Part shown: positions 51,781 through 64,000 of the stretch, one piece after another
How the letters are laid out: every line of letters begins with the position of its first letter
How positions within the stretch are numbered: the first letter of the stretch is position 1
Source of the DNA: Chondrilla cf. caribensis
Lineage: Eukaryota > Porifera > Demospongiae > Chondrillida > Chondrillidae
Assembly (NCBI GenBank): GCA_964020155.1
Contig: OZ026561.1
Span: forward strand, 676,001-740,000
DNA: 64,000 nucleotides
Reading direction: 5' to 3'
Translations under genes and position numbers: made by a program
Notes under the pieces: model-generated
The model's input: the letters and a program-made list of their open reading frames with translations, nothing else
Databases searched by the model: none
Told to the model about the DNA's origin: nothing

Positions 51781-52357
51781 TGAATTTATTTTGCTACACT
51801 CTACATATTATAATGTATGAATATTATACTGTATGCGTATGTATTATTATGTACGTGTATGTATACTTTGTTTATTATTATTAATATTGATTGTTATTGT
51901 TATGATAATTGAATGAATATTGTTACAGCATACATATAATATAATATTATGTAATTAAATATATGAATTATTTTATGGTATATAATAATATATGATGATT
52001 TCATTAAGTATATTCTACCATTTTTGAGTAAATATAAATGCTTAAGAGGTATAGCTATAGGCTATGGGTATAAGCATATAAACACATTGTACCTTGCCAG
52101 GAGGTCACGATGGTGCATTAGTCAGGGACAGAGCACCATCTCTTGGGAGATGATGGGCAGTCCATTTATTCTGTAGGTGTCTTGACAGTGTACACACAAA
52201 TGCAAGCTTAACAAAGAATGCATTTTCCAGAATTAGTTACATTACTGATAATATTATGACATGTATGCATACACAGCTTTGCTTACTTCTTAGTTCTTGT
52301 ATTAAAATGGTTCTATAAAATATTTTAATGAAAATATGACCGCTCAACATTCTGTAG
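51781..52357. other. AT-rich intergenic region
   Basis: 3' flanks of the MFF-like gene and of the SRCR transmembrane gene (convergent). Nothing further recognised. Confidence 0.5.
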
Positions 52358-54895
52358 TCAAACAACTTTCTCAACACCTTCATATGGTGGTGGTGCTTCA
52401 GGAGTTGAAGGGTGTTCTTGCTTTCGGCCAGGTGGTTCGTCAGCAACAGTTGGCCCAGGATTAGATCCTCCTGGAGACACAGTTGATGGCGATTTGTCAT
52501 TTCCAGTACTCTGTGCTGTTAGAGCTGCTGCTATTGCCTGTGGTCTTGCATGACACTCAGAGTTAGAGTTAAGATCATTTCGGATAGCTTCGATGAACTT
52601 CCCTATGCAAACACAAACCCAACAAAGACAAAACAGCCCTGCAAAGACTACAAGGGCTATAAACCAGGGCTCTAGCACAACTGCAGCAAATGAACAGAAC
52701 ACATGCAAGTGAATCAGTATACATTGTACACATGTACAGAATATACAGTCTACAATGATAATAATAAGATCTCAGTCAATAATAATAATAATATTATTAT
52801 AATTATGGCAAGGAACACGTTGGTACACACCATTACAGTATTATTGGAAAAATTTAATGTAAAGTGCAGTACTTAGAGTATATTTTAACTATTATAATTA
52901 GGTAAAATGTCAGTCAGCATGATTTGGATTATAGCGATAGTGTAAAGAAACAATATTTTTAAGACTGAAATTTGATACAAATCACTAATTTTTCTTGGTA
53001 AGTATCATAGTATAACATGCAGTAGTGTGAATGTATACATGCAAAATGCAACAAATTCCTTTGACCATCCTAAGTAGACTACACTCTCTTAATAATGCCA
53101 CCTATTCACCCCGCTTACTTCTGATTCATAACATATAATTTACATACTTGTCTCCACTAACCTGGTGTGCAGATAACACCAGCTGTTTGCCTGCTGTTAC
53201 AAGAGCCGTTCTGGACAGCAACAAGTGTTGGATTGCATTGGGACAGGTTATCCTCAGAACCAGTGCAGGACACTTGGACGACGTAGTCAAGTTCTGATTT
53301 CACATACCTGTGGTAGGGAAGGATTGAAAAGATTCTGATTCAAAACACAAGACACACGCAACCCTAGACGAAGTAACAACCCGAAAAGTATATACATAAC
53401 ATGTCAAATTTGATTTACTCAGTGCATATTACACAATGAATGCACTTTCCCTCCATTTGCTAGAAAAGTTAATAAGATTGAGCTTGGGACTGAGTCTTGC
53501 TCATTTGACTCATTTGTCGTTATGGCTGTTTTGAATTCTTTGAAATTTCTTTGTTAGAGTGTGTAAAATGATAATCACATGCATTGGATAAGTTTAATGG
53601 AGATTTGTAAAACAGTGAACTCTCATCAAATCACTTCTTTAGATTTTTTACGAAGTCCTTTGGTGAAAACTTATAAGTATTTTTTCATATTATAATTATA
53701 TAATAATAGTTCTCTTCTGTCTAGCTATAAGAGTGCAGCAGTAAGTGCATGGTAATTGATTACCTCAGTGAAGCCAACATGAGGAAATCAATTATCAATT
53801 CATACATGCAGACTACGATACCGGAACACCAAAATTTCCCTACATTACATGCATCTGTATGTATATTGCAATCCCTTTCAATACTGACACTTACATTCAA
53901 TTTTCCCAGTAATTCGCATCCCTGAATATTCCTTTTAAGCTAATAGATGACTTCACATACGTATCTCTAGTCATGCACATTCTTCAAATAATTACAGTCT
54001 TATGGTGCAATCATACCGGACTGAATACAACCCATAAAATTAGCATGATATTGGTATCAGTTAACGTAACTATACATACTCCAGTTACTGTAATGTTAAT
54101 GGCAATGCACAATGTCTACCGTATTGTACATAATAAGTAACAGTTACGTATGGTATCACTCACATTTCTCCTGGATTTATTGTACCTGCTGCCAATGCTG
54201 AGGAATACGTTCTACATGCTACGTGACCTGCATTCAAGTCCCATCCTTTGAGGCATACTGTGGACCAGACATTCCCACTGGATGAGTTGTAACAATACTC
54301 CACTCTACCCATGACAGAGTAGGTACTCTTCCGGGCCCTCTTTATGCGAACACTTCCTGGTGAACATGCTTGCAGGAACACTATGAAAATAAATGTCAGG
54401 GGTGAGAATACAAGTCATATAGATAATATGAGTTATATATGATGAATGGGCTTATAATTGAAACATGGGATCATAATTCCATATCATAATCTCATAGGTA
54501 AAAGAAATTCAATTGCCGGGGGTGATGTTGCCTCTTTAATTCGGCAGTCAAATGTAGCATGCTTCATTGCTAGAGCATAAGCACCCTTGGTTCATCTGCG
54601 CCGCGGATCAGCTAGCCTAAGGCTAATCACGCCAAAGTATACACTTTCATAATGACACATACGTATATTATCTTGGAGTCTATATCGACCGGCCACATAA
54701 ATTTCACTGTCAACAACTGTCATCTATTAAACTGAGGGTTGATTAACCATAGTGTAGTTATTAGCTGCCAATTTACCGACTGTGTATGTCGACTTGTATC
54801 CACGAAGATTATTGATCGCGGTTCGATTGAATAGACTCACTTTGACACAGATTAGAAGCATACAGGTATCCCAAGAACAAGACTAGGAGACGCAT
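52358..54895 (-). CDS. Single-SRCR type I transmembrane protein with cytoplasmic PPxY motif
   Basis: Four exons, 741 bp, 246 aa: 54895-54841, 54380-54164, 53307-53162, 52680-52358. Signal peptide MRLLVLFLGYLYASNLC; one SRCR domain over exons 2-3 (GRVEYCYN, WSTVCLKGWDL, VACRTY, then VQVSCTGSEDNLSQC and VICTPG); a transmembrane helix FIALVVFAGLFCLCWVCVC; and a ~90-residue Pro/Ser-rich tail ending APPPYEGVEKVV. The PPPY motif is a classic WW-domain ligand, so recruitment of a Nedd4-type ligase or similar is possible (inference). Exon phases (1, 2, 1) match the SRCR exon pairs of the large cluster, suggesting common origin. The last exon is duplicated at 55,762-56,088. The first half is shorter than usual and lacks the standard CRQLG motif (it has CRTYSS). 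Confidence 0.78.
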
Positions 54896-55204
54896 ATTGA
54901 CTATTCCTCTCTTTCGTGTTGACTGCACGGAGCCTTCGCTTTTATCAAAAATGCGGTCTGGGCAGGTGGCGCCATAGAGATTGCGCAACGACTTCCGCGT
55001 GAAAACTTGAAAAGGAAATAGTTCCTTCTGAATTTTATAGAGATCTGAGGATGTGTACATATACAATCAGGCCTAGGTTTGAGTTAACGATTACGTCAAA
55101 ACTAAGTTTTATGTGGACTGAGAATGCGTAAGCAGCTAATTAGGTTTGCGATAATAATAATATAGTTTGACGTGGAGTCAATGCTTACAGTAGTCCGTAT
55201 ATAC

Positions 55205-55425
55205 CATAGGTGTGTATCTGTGCAGTTGTATGCTGTTTGAATTGGGTCTAGATCTACTGATGTGATTGCACAAAGTGGCTGTAAGTTGTCCAATGGATAT
55301 TATGCTTGAACGGCGATATGGGGATGAAGTCATGCATCTATATTGGTAGAATATTATTCGACTTCCCTTTTGAAAGTGAAAGTAGTGATTACACCATGGG
55401 GCTATAAATGCATTACTGTGGATTG
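55205..55425. repeat. Local duplicate, copy 1 (pair at 56,440-56,630)
   Basis: Shares GTTGTCCAATGGAT, TATGCTTGAA and GAAAGTGAAAGTA with 56,440-56,630. Non-coding; probably duplicated together with the last-exon copy. Confidence 0.65.
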
Positions 55426-55761
55426 CACAAATTAAAATGTCTGTAATACGTGGATTGGAATTAGATTAACTAACCTAACTAAATTGTCACATACTGTAAT
55501 ATGTTTGGTTCAATTCCATAAAATTTATGTTTTTAGAGCGTATTTAATAATTCCGTGGATTGAACATGTTTGTGTTGTCAATCTCAAATCACATGTACAC
55601 ATTTTCCAAATATAATGTTAATAATAATAATAATAATGTAGTTACATGACAATATTTGCATATCTTAATTGATTAGCTCTTTGCTTGTATTCAAATGTTT
55701 TCATTAATTTCATTAATTTAAAACAGAATAATATAAATAAATGAAGTTTAGTATTTGGTAG

Positions 55762-56088
55762 TCAAACAACTTTCTCAACACCTTCATAGGGTGGTGGTGC
55801 TTCAGGAGTTGAAGGGTGTTCCTGCTTTCGGCCAGGTGGTTCGTCAGCAACAGTTGGCCCAGGATTAGATCCTCCTGCAGACACAGTTGATGGCGATTTG
55901 TCATTTCCAGTACTCTGTGCTGTTAGAGCTGCTGCTATTGCCTGTGGTCTTGCATGACACTCAGAGTTAGAGTTAAGATCATTTCGGATAGCTTCGATGA
56001 ACTTCCCTGCATGTGCAAACACAAACCCAACAAAGACAAAACAGCCCTGCAAAGATTACAAGGCCTATAAACCAGGGCTCTAGCACAA
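55762..56088 (-). pseudogene. Frameshifted duplicate of the SRCR-TM gene's last exon
   Basis: 327 bp against 323 bp in the functional exon. The tail with PPPYEGVEKVV is preserved almost unchanged, but a 4-bp net insertion after the transmembrane stretch (around 56,010) throws the membrane segment out of frame with the tail. Acceptor and stop remain. Flanking DNA is duplicated too, including the piece at 56,755-56,850. Unless a cryptic splice at the TGCAG near the shift is used, it is non-functional. Confidence 0.75.
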
Positions 56089-56439
56089 CTGCAGCAAATG
56101 AACAGAACACAAGTGAATCAGTATACATTGTACACATGTACAGAATATACAGTCTACAATGATAATAATAAGATCTCAAAAAGTAGATAGAGTATAGAGG
56201 TTCACTCAAAACAATGATGGGGATATTTCAACACTAGGGTAGATAATAGAGGTTCATTCAACACAAAGATCCTCTCCGATAACAAACATGGTCCAAACTA
56301 TACCATTGCATGCATTCTACAAGAGAGCTTTCTGATTACGTCCACTTAATTACTTCTGGTAATTTATTGATTAATCAATTTAAATTGATCAGTTTCTATG
56401 CTTTGTATAGTTGATTTGAAAACTACAGCTGATTCCCAG

Positions 56440-56630
56440 CAATAGTGTGGTTGCATACTATTTGAATTGGGTATACTGATGTGATTACACAATGTGGCTG
56501 TGAGTTGTCCAATGGATTTTATGCTTGAATGGGGATATGGGCATGAAGTCATCGATATTGGTAGAGTATTAATTATGTAACATTCCTTTGAAAGTGAAAG
56601 TACTGATTACACCTGAAGCTGTAAACATAT
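56440..56630. repeat. Local duplicate, copy 2
   Basis: See 55,205-55,425. It lies inside the ~580 bp stretch that separates the two halves of the duplicated flank. Confidence 0.65.
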
Positions 56631-56647
56631 TCAAATACACAACCACA

Positions 56648-56652
56648 CACGC

Positions 56653-56729
<77 letters not shown>

Positions 56730-56742
56730 CACACACACACCA
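56648..56742. repeat. (CA)n microsatellite
   Basis: About 75 bp pure CA plus interrupted copies, intergenic. Confidence 0.95.
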
Positions 56743-56854
56743 TGTACACAATAATTCAGTCAATAATAATAATAAAATTATTATAATTATGGCAAGGAAC
56801 ACGTTGGTTCACACCATTACAGTATTATTGGAAAAATTTAATGTAAAGTGCATG

Positions 56855-59800
56855 GTACTGGGAATTTTTGGTTGACATCAAAATGCATCTTTTTTGTTAT
56901 CAGAAGGACCGTACTAGGTCAAGGAGTGTGTCTGTGCATTCGTATTTGACCTATGATGTATCACGGGCACACAGGAGAGGCCGTGGTGACAAGCCAAAAA
57001 AATGACATTTTTTTGCTTGTCACCACGAGGCTTATAGCGCACTCATGACAATCTCAATTCTTCCCAAATTGTGTTGGTGAGTTTAGCACGGACACTGGCT
57101 AGCCCTTGGTGACCAACAAAAAATTGTCCAATTGCTTAGGTGATCACCACAAGGCATATTACACTTATATAGATACAAAAGTACATACATCTTATTATAT
57201 GTGGCATATGGGCACTGGGGGGAATTTTTGGTTGACATCAAAATGCATTTTTGTGTTATCAGAAGGACCGCACAGGGCCCAGGAGTGTGTCTGTGCATTC
57301 GTATTTGACCTATGATGCATCATGGGCACACAGGAGAGGCCGTGGTGACAAGCCAAAAAAATGACATTTTTTTGCTTGTCACCACGAGGCTTATAGCGCA
57401 CTCAGGACAATCTCAATTCTTCCCAAATTGTGTTGGTGAGTTTAGCACGGACACTGGCTAGCCCTTGGTGACCAGAAAAGAAATGTCCAATTGCTGAGGT
57501 GATCACCACAAGACATATTACACTTATATACATACAAAAGTACATACATTTTATTATATGTGGCATATGGGCACAGGGGGGAATTTTTGGTTGACATCAA
57601 AATGCATCTTTTTTGTTATCAGAAGGACCGCACAGGGTCCAGGAGTGTGTCTGTGCATTCGTATTTGACCTATGATGCATCACGGGCACACAGGAGAGGC
57701 CGTGGTGACAAGCCAAAAAAATGACATTTTTTGCTTGTCACCACGAGGCTTATAGCGCACTCAGGACAATCTCAATTCTTCCCAAATTGTGTTGGTGAGT
57801 TTAGCACAGACACTGGCTAGCCCTTGGTGACCAACAAAAAATTGTCCAATTGCTCAGGTGATCACCACAAGGCATATTACACTTATATAGATACAAAAGT
57901 ACATACATCTTATTATATGTGGCATATGGGCACTGGGGGGAATTTTTGGTTGACATCAAAATGCATTTTTGTGTTATCAGAAGGACCGCACAGGGCCCAG
58001 GAGTGTGTCTGTGCATTCGTATTTGACCTATGATGCATCACGGGCACACAGGAGAGGCCGTGGTGACAAGCCAAAAAAATGACATTTTTTTGCTTGTCAC
58101 CACGAGGCTTATAGCGCACTCATGACAATCTCAATTCTTCCCAAATTGTGTTGGTGAGTTTAGCACGGACACTGGCTAGCCCTTGGTGACCAGAAAAGAA
58201 ATGTCCAATTGCTGAGGTGATCACCACAAGACATATTACACTTATATACATACAAAAGTACATACATTTTATTATATGTGGCATATGGGCACAGGGGGGA
58301 ATTTTTGGTTGACATCAAAATGCATCTTTTTTGTTATCAGAAGGACCGCACAGGGTCCAGGAGTGTGTCTGTGCATTCGTATTTGACCTATGATGCATCA
58401 CGGGCACACAGGAGAGGCCGTGGTGACAAGCCAAAAAAATGACATTTTTTGCTTGTCACCACGAGGCTTATAGCGCACTCAGGACAATCTCAATTCTTCC
58501 CAAATTGTGTTGGTGAGTTTAGCACGGACACTGGCTAGCCCTTGGTGACCAACAAAAAATTGTCCAATTGCTCAGGTGATCACCATAAGGCATATTACAC
58601 TTATGTACATACAAAAGTACATACATTTCATTATAATGTGGCATATGGGCACAAGGGGGAAATTTTTGGTTGACATCAAAAAGCATCTTTTTTGTTATCA
58701 GAAGGACCACACAGGGTCCAGGAGTGTGTCTGTGCATTCGTATTTGACCTATGATGCATCACGGGCACACAGGAGAGGCCGTGGTGACAAGCCAAAAAAA
58801 TGACATTTTTTGCTTGTCACCACGAGGCTTATAGCGCACTCATGACAATCTCAATTCTTCCCAAATTGTGTTGGTGAGTTTAGCACGGACACTGGCTAGC
58901 CCTTGGTGACCAGAAAAGAATTGTCCAATTGCTCAGGTGATCACCATAAGGCATATTACACTTATGTACATACAAAAGTACATACATTTCATTATATGTG
59001 GCATATGGGCACAGGGGGGAATTTTTGGTTGACATCAAAATGCATCCTTTTTGTTATCAGAAGGACCGCACAGGGTCCAGGAGTGTGTCTGTGCATTCGT
59101 ATTTGACCTATGATGCATCACGGGCACACAGGAGAGGCCGTGGTGACAAGCCAAAAAGTGACATTTTTTTGCTTGTCACCACGAGGCTTATAGTGCACTC
59201 AGGACAATCTCAATTCTTCCCAAATTGTGTTGGTGAGTTTAGCACGGACACTGGCTAGCCCTTGGTGACCAGAAAAGAATTGTCCAATTGCTCAGGTGAT
59301 CACCATAAGGCATATTACACTTATGTACATACAAAAGTACATACATTTCATTATAATATTATGTGGCATATGGGCACAGGGGGGAATTTTTGGTTGACAG
59401 CAAAATGCATCTTTTTTGTTATCAGAAGGACTGCACAGGGTCCAGGAGTGTGTCTGTGCATTCGTATTTGACCTATGATGCATCACGGGCACACAGGAGA
59501 GGCCGTGGTGACAAGCCAAAAAAATGACATTTTTTGCTTGTCACCACGAGGCTTATAGCGCACTCAGGACAATCTCAATCCTTCCCAAATTGTGTTGGTG
59601 AGTTCAGCACGGACACTGGCTAGCCCTTGGTGACCAACAAAAAATTGTCCAATTGCTGAGGTGATCACCACAAGGCATATTACACTTATATACATACAAA
59701 AGTACATACATTTTATTATATGTGGCATATGGGCACTGGGGGGAATTTTTGGTTGACATCAAAATGCATCTTTTTGTTATCAGAAGGACCGCACAGGGTC

Positions 59801-62800
59801 CAGGAGTGTGTCTGTGCATTCGTATTTGACCTATGATGCATCACGGGCACACAGGAGAGGCCGTGGTGACAAGCCAAAAAAATGACATTTTTTTGCTTGT
59901 CACCACGAGGCTTATACCGCACTCAGGACAATCTCAATTCTTCCCAAATTGTGTTGGTGAGTTTAGCACGGACACTGGCTAGCCCTTGGTGACCAGAAAA
60001 GAATTGTCCAATTGCTCAGGTGATCACCATAAGGCATATTACACTTATGTACATACAAAAGTACATACATTTCATTATATGTGGCATATGGGCACAGGGG
60101 GGAATTTTTGGTTGACATCAAAATGCATCTTTTTTGTTATCAGAAGGACCGCACAGGGTCCAGGAGTGTGTCTGTGCATTCGTATTTGACCTATGATGCA
60201 TCACGGGCACACAGGAGAGGCCGTGGTGACAAGCCAAAAAATGACATTTTTTTGCTTGTCACCACGAGGCTTATACCGCACTCAGGACAATCTCAATTCT
60301 TCCCAAATTGTGTTGGTGAGTTTAGCACGGACACTGGCTAGCCCTTGGTGACCAGAAAAGAATTGTCCAATTGCTCAGGTGATCACCATAAGGCATATTA
60401 CACTTATGTACATACAAAAGTACATACATTTCATTATATGTGGCATATGGGCACTGGGGGGAATTTTTGGTTGACATCAAAATGCATCTTTTTTGTTATC
60501 AGAAGGACTGCACAGGGTCCAGGAGTGTGTCTGTGCATTCGTATTTGACCTATGATGCATCACGGGCACACAGGAGAGGCCGTGGTGACAAGCCAAAAAA
60601 TGACATTTTTTGCTTGTCACCACGAGGCTTATAGCGCACTCAGGACAATCTCAATTCTTCCCAAATTGTGTTGGTGAGTTTAGCACGGACACGGGCTAGC
60701 CCTTGGTGACCAGAAAAGAATTGTCCAATTGCTCAGGTGATCACCACAAGGCATATTACACTTATGTACATACAAAATTACATACATTTTATTATATGTG
60801 GCATATGGGCACTGGGGAGAATGTTTGGTTGACATCAAAATGCATCTGTTTTGTTATCAGAAGGACCGTACTAGGTCAAGGAGTGTGTCTGTGCATTCGT
60901 ATTTGACCTATGATGCAACATGTGCACACAGGAGAGGCCATGGTGACAAGCCAAAAAAATGACATTTTTTGCTTGTCACCACGAGGCTTATAGCGCACTC
61001 AGGACAATCTCAATTCTTCCCAAATTGTGTGGGTGAGTTTAGCACGGACACTGGCTAGGCCTTGGTGACCAGCAAAGAAATGTCCAATTGCTCAGGTGAT
61101 CACCACAAGGCATATTACACTTATATACATACAAAAGTACATACATTTTATTATATGTGGCATGTGGGCACTGGGGAGAATGTTTGGTTGACATCAAAAT
61201 GCATCTTTTTTGTTATGAAAAGGACCATACTAGGTCAAGTAGTGTGTCTGCGCATTCGTATTTGACCTATGATGCATCACGGGCACACAGGAGAGGCCGT
61301 GGTGACAAGCCAAAAAAATGACATTTTTTTGCTTGTCACCACGAGGCTTATAGCGCACTCAGGACAATCTCAATTCTTCCCAAATTGTGTTGGTGAGTTT
61401 AGCACGGACACTGGCTAGGCCTTGGTGACCAGCAAAGAAATGTCCAATTGCTCAGGTGATCACCACAAGGCATATTACACTTATATACATACAAAAGTAC
61501 ATACATTTTATTATATGTGGCATATGGGCACTGGGGAGAATGTTTGGTTGACATCAAAATGCATCTTTTTTGTTATGAAAAGGACCATACTAGGTCAAGT
61601 AGTGTGTCTGCGCATTCGTATTTGACCTATGATGCATCACGGGCACACAGGAGAGGCCGTGGTGACAAGCCAAAAAAATGACATTTTTTGCTTGTCACCA
61701 CGAGGCTTATAGCGCACTCAGGACAATCTCAATTCTTCCCAAATTGTGTTGGTGAGTTTAGCACGGACACGGGCTAGCCCTTGGTGACCAGAAAAGAATT
61801 GTCCAATTGCTCAGGTGATCACCACAAGGCATATTACACTTATGTACATACAAAATTACATACATTTTATTATATGTGGCATATGGGCACTGGGGAGAAT
61901 GTTTGGTTGACATCAAAATGCATCTTTTTTGTTATCAGAAGGACCGTACTAGGTCAAGGAGTGTGTCTGTGCATTCGTATTTGACCTATGATGCAACACG
62001 TGCACACAGGAGAGGCCATGGTGACAAGCCAAAAAAATGACATTTTTTGCTTGTCACCACGAGGCTTATAGCGCACTCAGGACAATCTCAATTCTTCCCA
62101 AATTGTGTGGGTGAGTTTAGCACGGACACTGGCTAGGCCTTGGTGACCAGCAAAGAAATGTCCAATTGCTCAGGTGATCACCACAAGGCATATTACACTT
62201 ATATACATACAAAATTACATACATTTTATTATATGTGGCATATGGGCACTGGGGAGAATGTTTGGTTGACATCAAAATGCATCTTTTTTGTTATGAAAAG
62301 GACCATACTAGGTCAAGTAGTGTGTCTGCACATTCGTATTTGACCTATGATGCATCACGGGCACACAGGAGAGGCCGTGGTGACAAGCCAAAAAAATGAC
62401 ATTTTTTTGCTTGTCACCACGAGGCTTATAGCGCACTCAGGACAATCTCAATTCTTCCCAAATTGTGTTGGTGAGTTTAGCACGGACACTGGCTAGCCCT
62501 TGGTGACCAGAAAAGAATTGTCCAATTGCTCAGGTGATCACCATAAGGCATATTACACTTATGTACATACAAAAGTACATACATTTTATTATATGTGGCA
62601 TATGGGCACTGGGGAGAATGTTTGGTTGACATCAAAATGCATCTTTTTTGTTATCAGAAGGACCGTACTAGGTCAAGGAGTGTGTCTGTGCATTCGTATT
62701 TGACCTATGATGCAACACGTGCACACAGGAGAGGCCGTGGTGACAAGCCAAAAAAATGACATTTTTTTGCTTGTCACCACGAGGCTTATAGCGCACTCAG

Positions 62801-63061
62801 GACAATCTCAATTCTTCCCAAATTGTGTTAGTGAGTTTAGCACGGACACTGGCTAGGCCTTGGTGACCAGCAAAGAAATGTCCAATTGCTCAGGTGATCA
62901 CCACAAGGCATATTACACTTATATACATACAAAAGTACATACATTTTATTATATGTGGCATATGGGCACAGGGGGGAATTTTTGGTCGACATCAAAATGC
63001 ATCTTTTTTGTTATGAAAAGGACCATACTAGGTTAAGTAGTGTGTCTGCGCATTCGTATTT
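56855..63061. repeat. Satellite array, ~17 monomers of ~359 bp
   Basis: The segment CTTGGTGACCA recurs at about 57,103 and then every 358-364 bp to 62,855. Each monomer contains a long inverted repeat (CGTGGTGACAAGC...GCTTGTCACCACG flanked by A and T runs, e.g. 56,980-57,030) and a short GGTGATCACC palindrome. Variants at the stretch following GTGACCA define four types: A (AACAA), B (AGAAAAGAAATG), C (AGAAAAGAATTG), D (AGCAA). The left part alternates A-B, giving a ~718 bp dimer; the right part mixes C and D. A plus-strand frame of about 67 codons is kept in most monomers, but I do not regard it as a gene. The array ends abruptly at about 63,061. Confidence 0.93.
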
Positions 63062-63332
63062 CTCAAACTTCCTGAGAAGACGGCCATGCTGGTGTCAGAG
63101 GGAAAGGGGGGTCACTGACACCTATGACACCGGTGGGAAATACAAAATGGCATGTGCCGGTCGACGAGATACGTACCTAAATACCTGACCCATCGTAGCA
63201 TAATGCGGTGTGCTGGATTTGGTATACATAATATAACTTATTGTGTTGACATTGTGATAATAGATTATTGTAAAACAGGTACTGGCAATAGTTCTATTTT
63301 GATGTGTGTGTTTGCAGTGTTACACAGAACTA

Positions 63333-63504
63333 TTAATTTTGCATGTGGAGGTCTGTCTTGTTTCCCACCAGAACAAGTGGTACTCTGAGAACAGATGTGA
63401 TACTTGAGTATGATAATCACAGTGAATCACATAATGATGTACTCACTGGTTACTACCAGTCATGTCCAGTATCTTGTCATGAATGATCTGCACTTACTTC
63501 AAAA
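63333..63504 (-). pseudogene. Broken RHEB-like small GTPase fragment
   Basis: Two exon-like pieces. 63504-63447 reads FEV, then after a one-base frameshift VQIIHDKILDMTGSNQ; it has a good pyrimidine-tract acceptor and a GTGAGT donor. 63384-63333 continues in frame as VPLVLVGNKTDLHMQN and then stops. Together they match the RHEB region ending VGNKxDLHM, including the guanine-specificity NKxD motif. The frameshift (an extra A near 63,494), the early stop and the missing C-terminal part before the satellite suggest a pseudogene, though a base error could explain the shift. N-terminal exons may lie beyond the right edge. Confidence 0.5.
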
Positions 63505-64000
63505 CTGAACACAAAGAAAGTGAACATATTCTATCAGTTAATATACCTTAACCCATACCCTACGCAACCACACCTCGAAGATGCAATTTGGTAATATCTT
63601 TTCTTTGCAGAGGAATACTGCTATGTCCCTTACAGTGTTCGCGCATTCTCCGACCAAGTTTCTATCACAGGAAAGCAATAATGCACATACAGTCTGGAAT
63701 GCAGGAAAACTTTACATACCCTCGGGTTTTATAGTATGAAACAGAAGACTTTGTAAAGCTCCTTTGCCGTAGCTACGAACTACGTATATAGCTCCACCAT
63801 CTTCGAGTATATTCGAATTTAGGAAATACTGCAACATCATATAATATGCATTCCTACGCGTAACTACTACAGTAAATTTATATTGCACAAATAAAAATGG
63901 CCGATTTCAAAACGCCGACAATTAGGATTTGGGCTAGAATTTGAGCGCTAAGACTTCAACGAACTTTAAATCTTCACCGAAGGTTCTTCTAAACCTATTA
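63505..64000 (-). other. Right-edge region with weak exon-like frames
   Basis: On the minus strand, 63840-63720 opens with ATGATG, runs 40 codons (including RSYGKGAL, distantly like the RHEB P-loop region RSVGKSSL) and ends at a GTATGT donor. 63647-63574 can follow in phase. Similarity is too slight to name a gene; it might be the degenerate 5' part of the RHEB-like copy. Confidence 0.25.

Noticed and set aside
62955..63188. Frame across the right satellite edge, with an exon-like stretch near 63,075-63,170
   Set aside because: Joins satellite to unique DNA without splice support; no similarity recognised.

Overview
This window is nuclear DNA from an animal, most likely a sponge. Genes are intron-rich with canonical GT/AG splice sites, the DNA is AT-rich, MITE-type elements are present, and long (AC)n microsatellites are extremely dense. 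It carries tandem SRCR and Calx-beta domain genes together with clear orthologues of the animal genes ADHFE1, LETMD1 and MFF. The sponge assignment is inferred from domain repertoire and element types; no species is named. No bacterial operons, CRISPR arrays or viral genes were seen.

Left half (1-39,626, minus strand): a tandem cluster of paralogous secreted multidomain genes, here called A (partial, start 684), B (17,002 to 4,019), C (28,149 to 20,986) and D (39,626 to 31,055). I assembled exon models by hand. Three close with consistent intron phases and terminal stops, giving 1730, 1277 and 835 residues. Each full gene has a signal peptide, five SRCR domains (two exons each) and a shared C-terminal domain not recognised here. 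The middle differs: B has one cysteine-rich unit ('domain X') and eight Calx-beta domains, C has three domain X units with Thr/Ser/Pro linkers and one EGF, and D has two EGFs and a Thr/Ser-rich triplicate repeat. In A the signal peptide exon can join directly to a mucin-like linker exon. No transmembrane segment was found in B, C or D. Intergenic stretches are duplicated blocks containing dead signal-peptide exons and an orphan terminal exon, which is a birth-and-death pattern.

Middle (39,627-51,780): conserved metabolic and mitochondrial genes. A deoxynucleoside kinase (plus) is head-to-head with gene D. ADHFE1 and LETMD1 orthologues lie in series on the minus strand. An MFF-like tail-anchored protein (plus) starts only 54 bp from the LETMD1 start.

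Right (51,781-64,000): a small SRCR transmembrane protein with a cytoplasmic PPxY motif, a frameshifted duplicate of its last exon, a ~6.2 kb satellite of ~359 bp monomers each carrying a near-perfect hairpin, and a broken RHEB-like GTPase fragment.

The most interesting system is the A-D cluster: conserved ends, interchangeable middle cassettes joined at uniform phase-1 introns, and very recent internal duplications. This is what an adhesion, recognition or innate-immunity family under diversification might look like. That function is inference from domains only.
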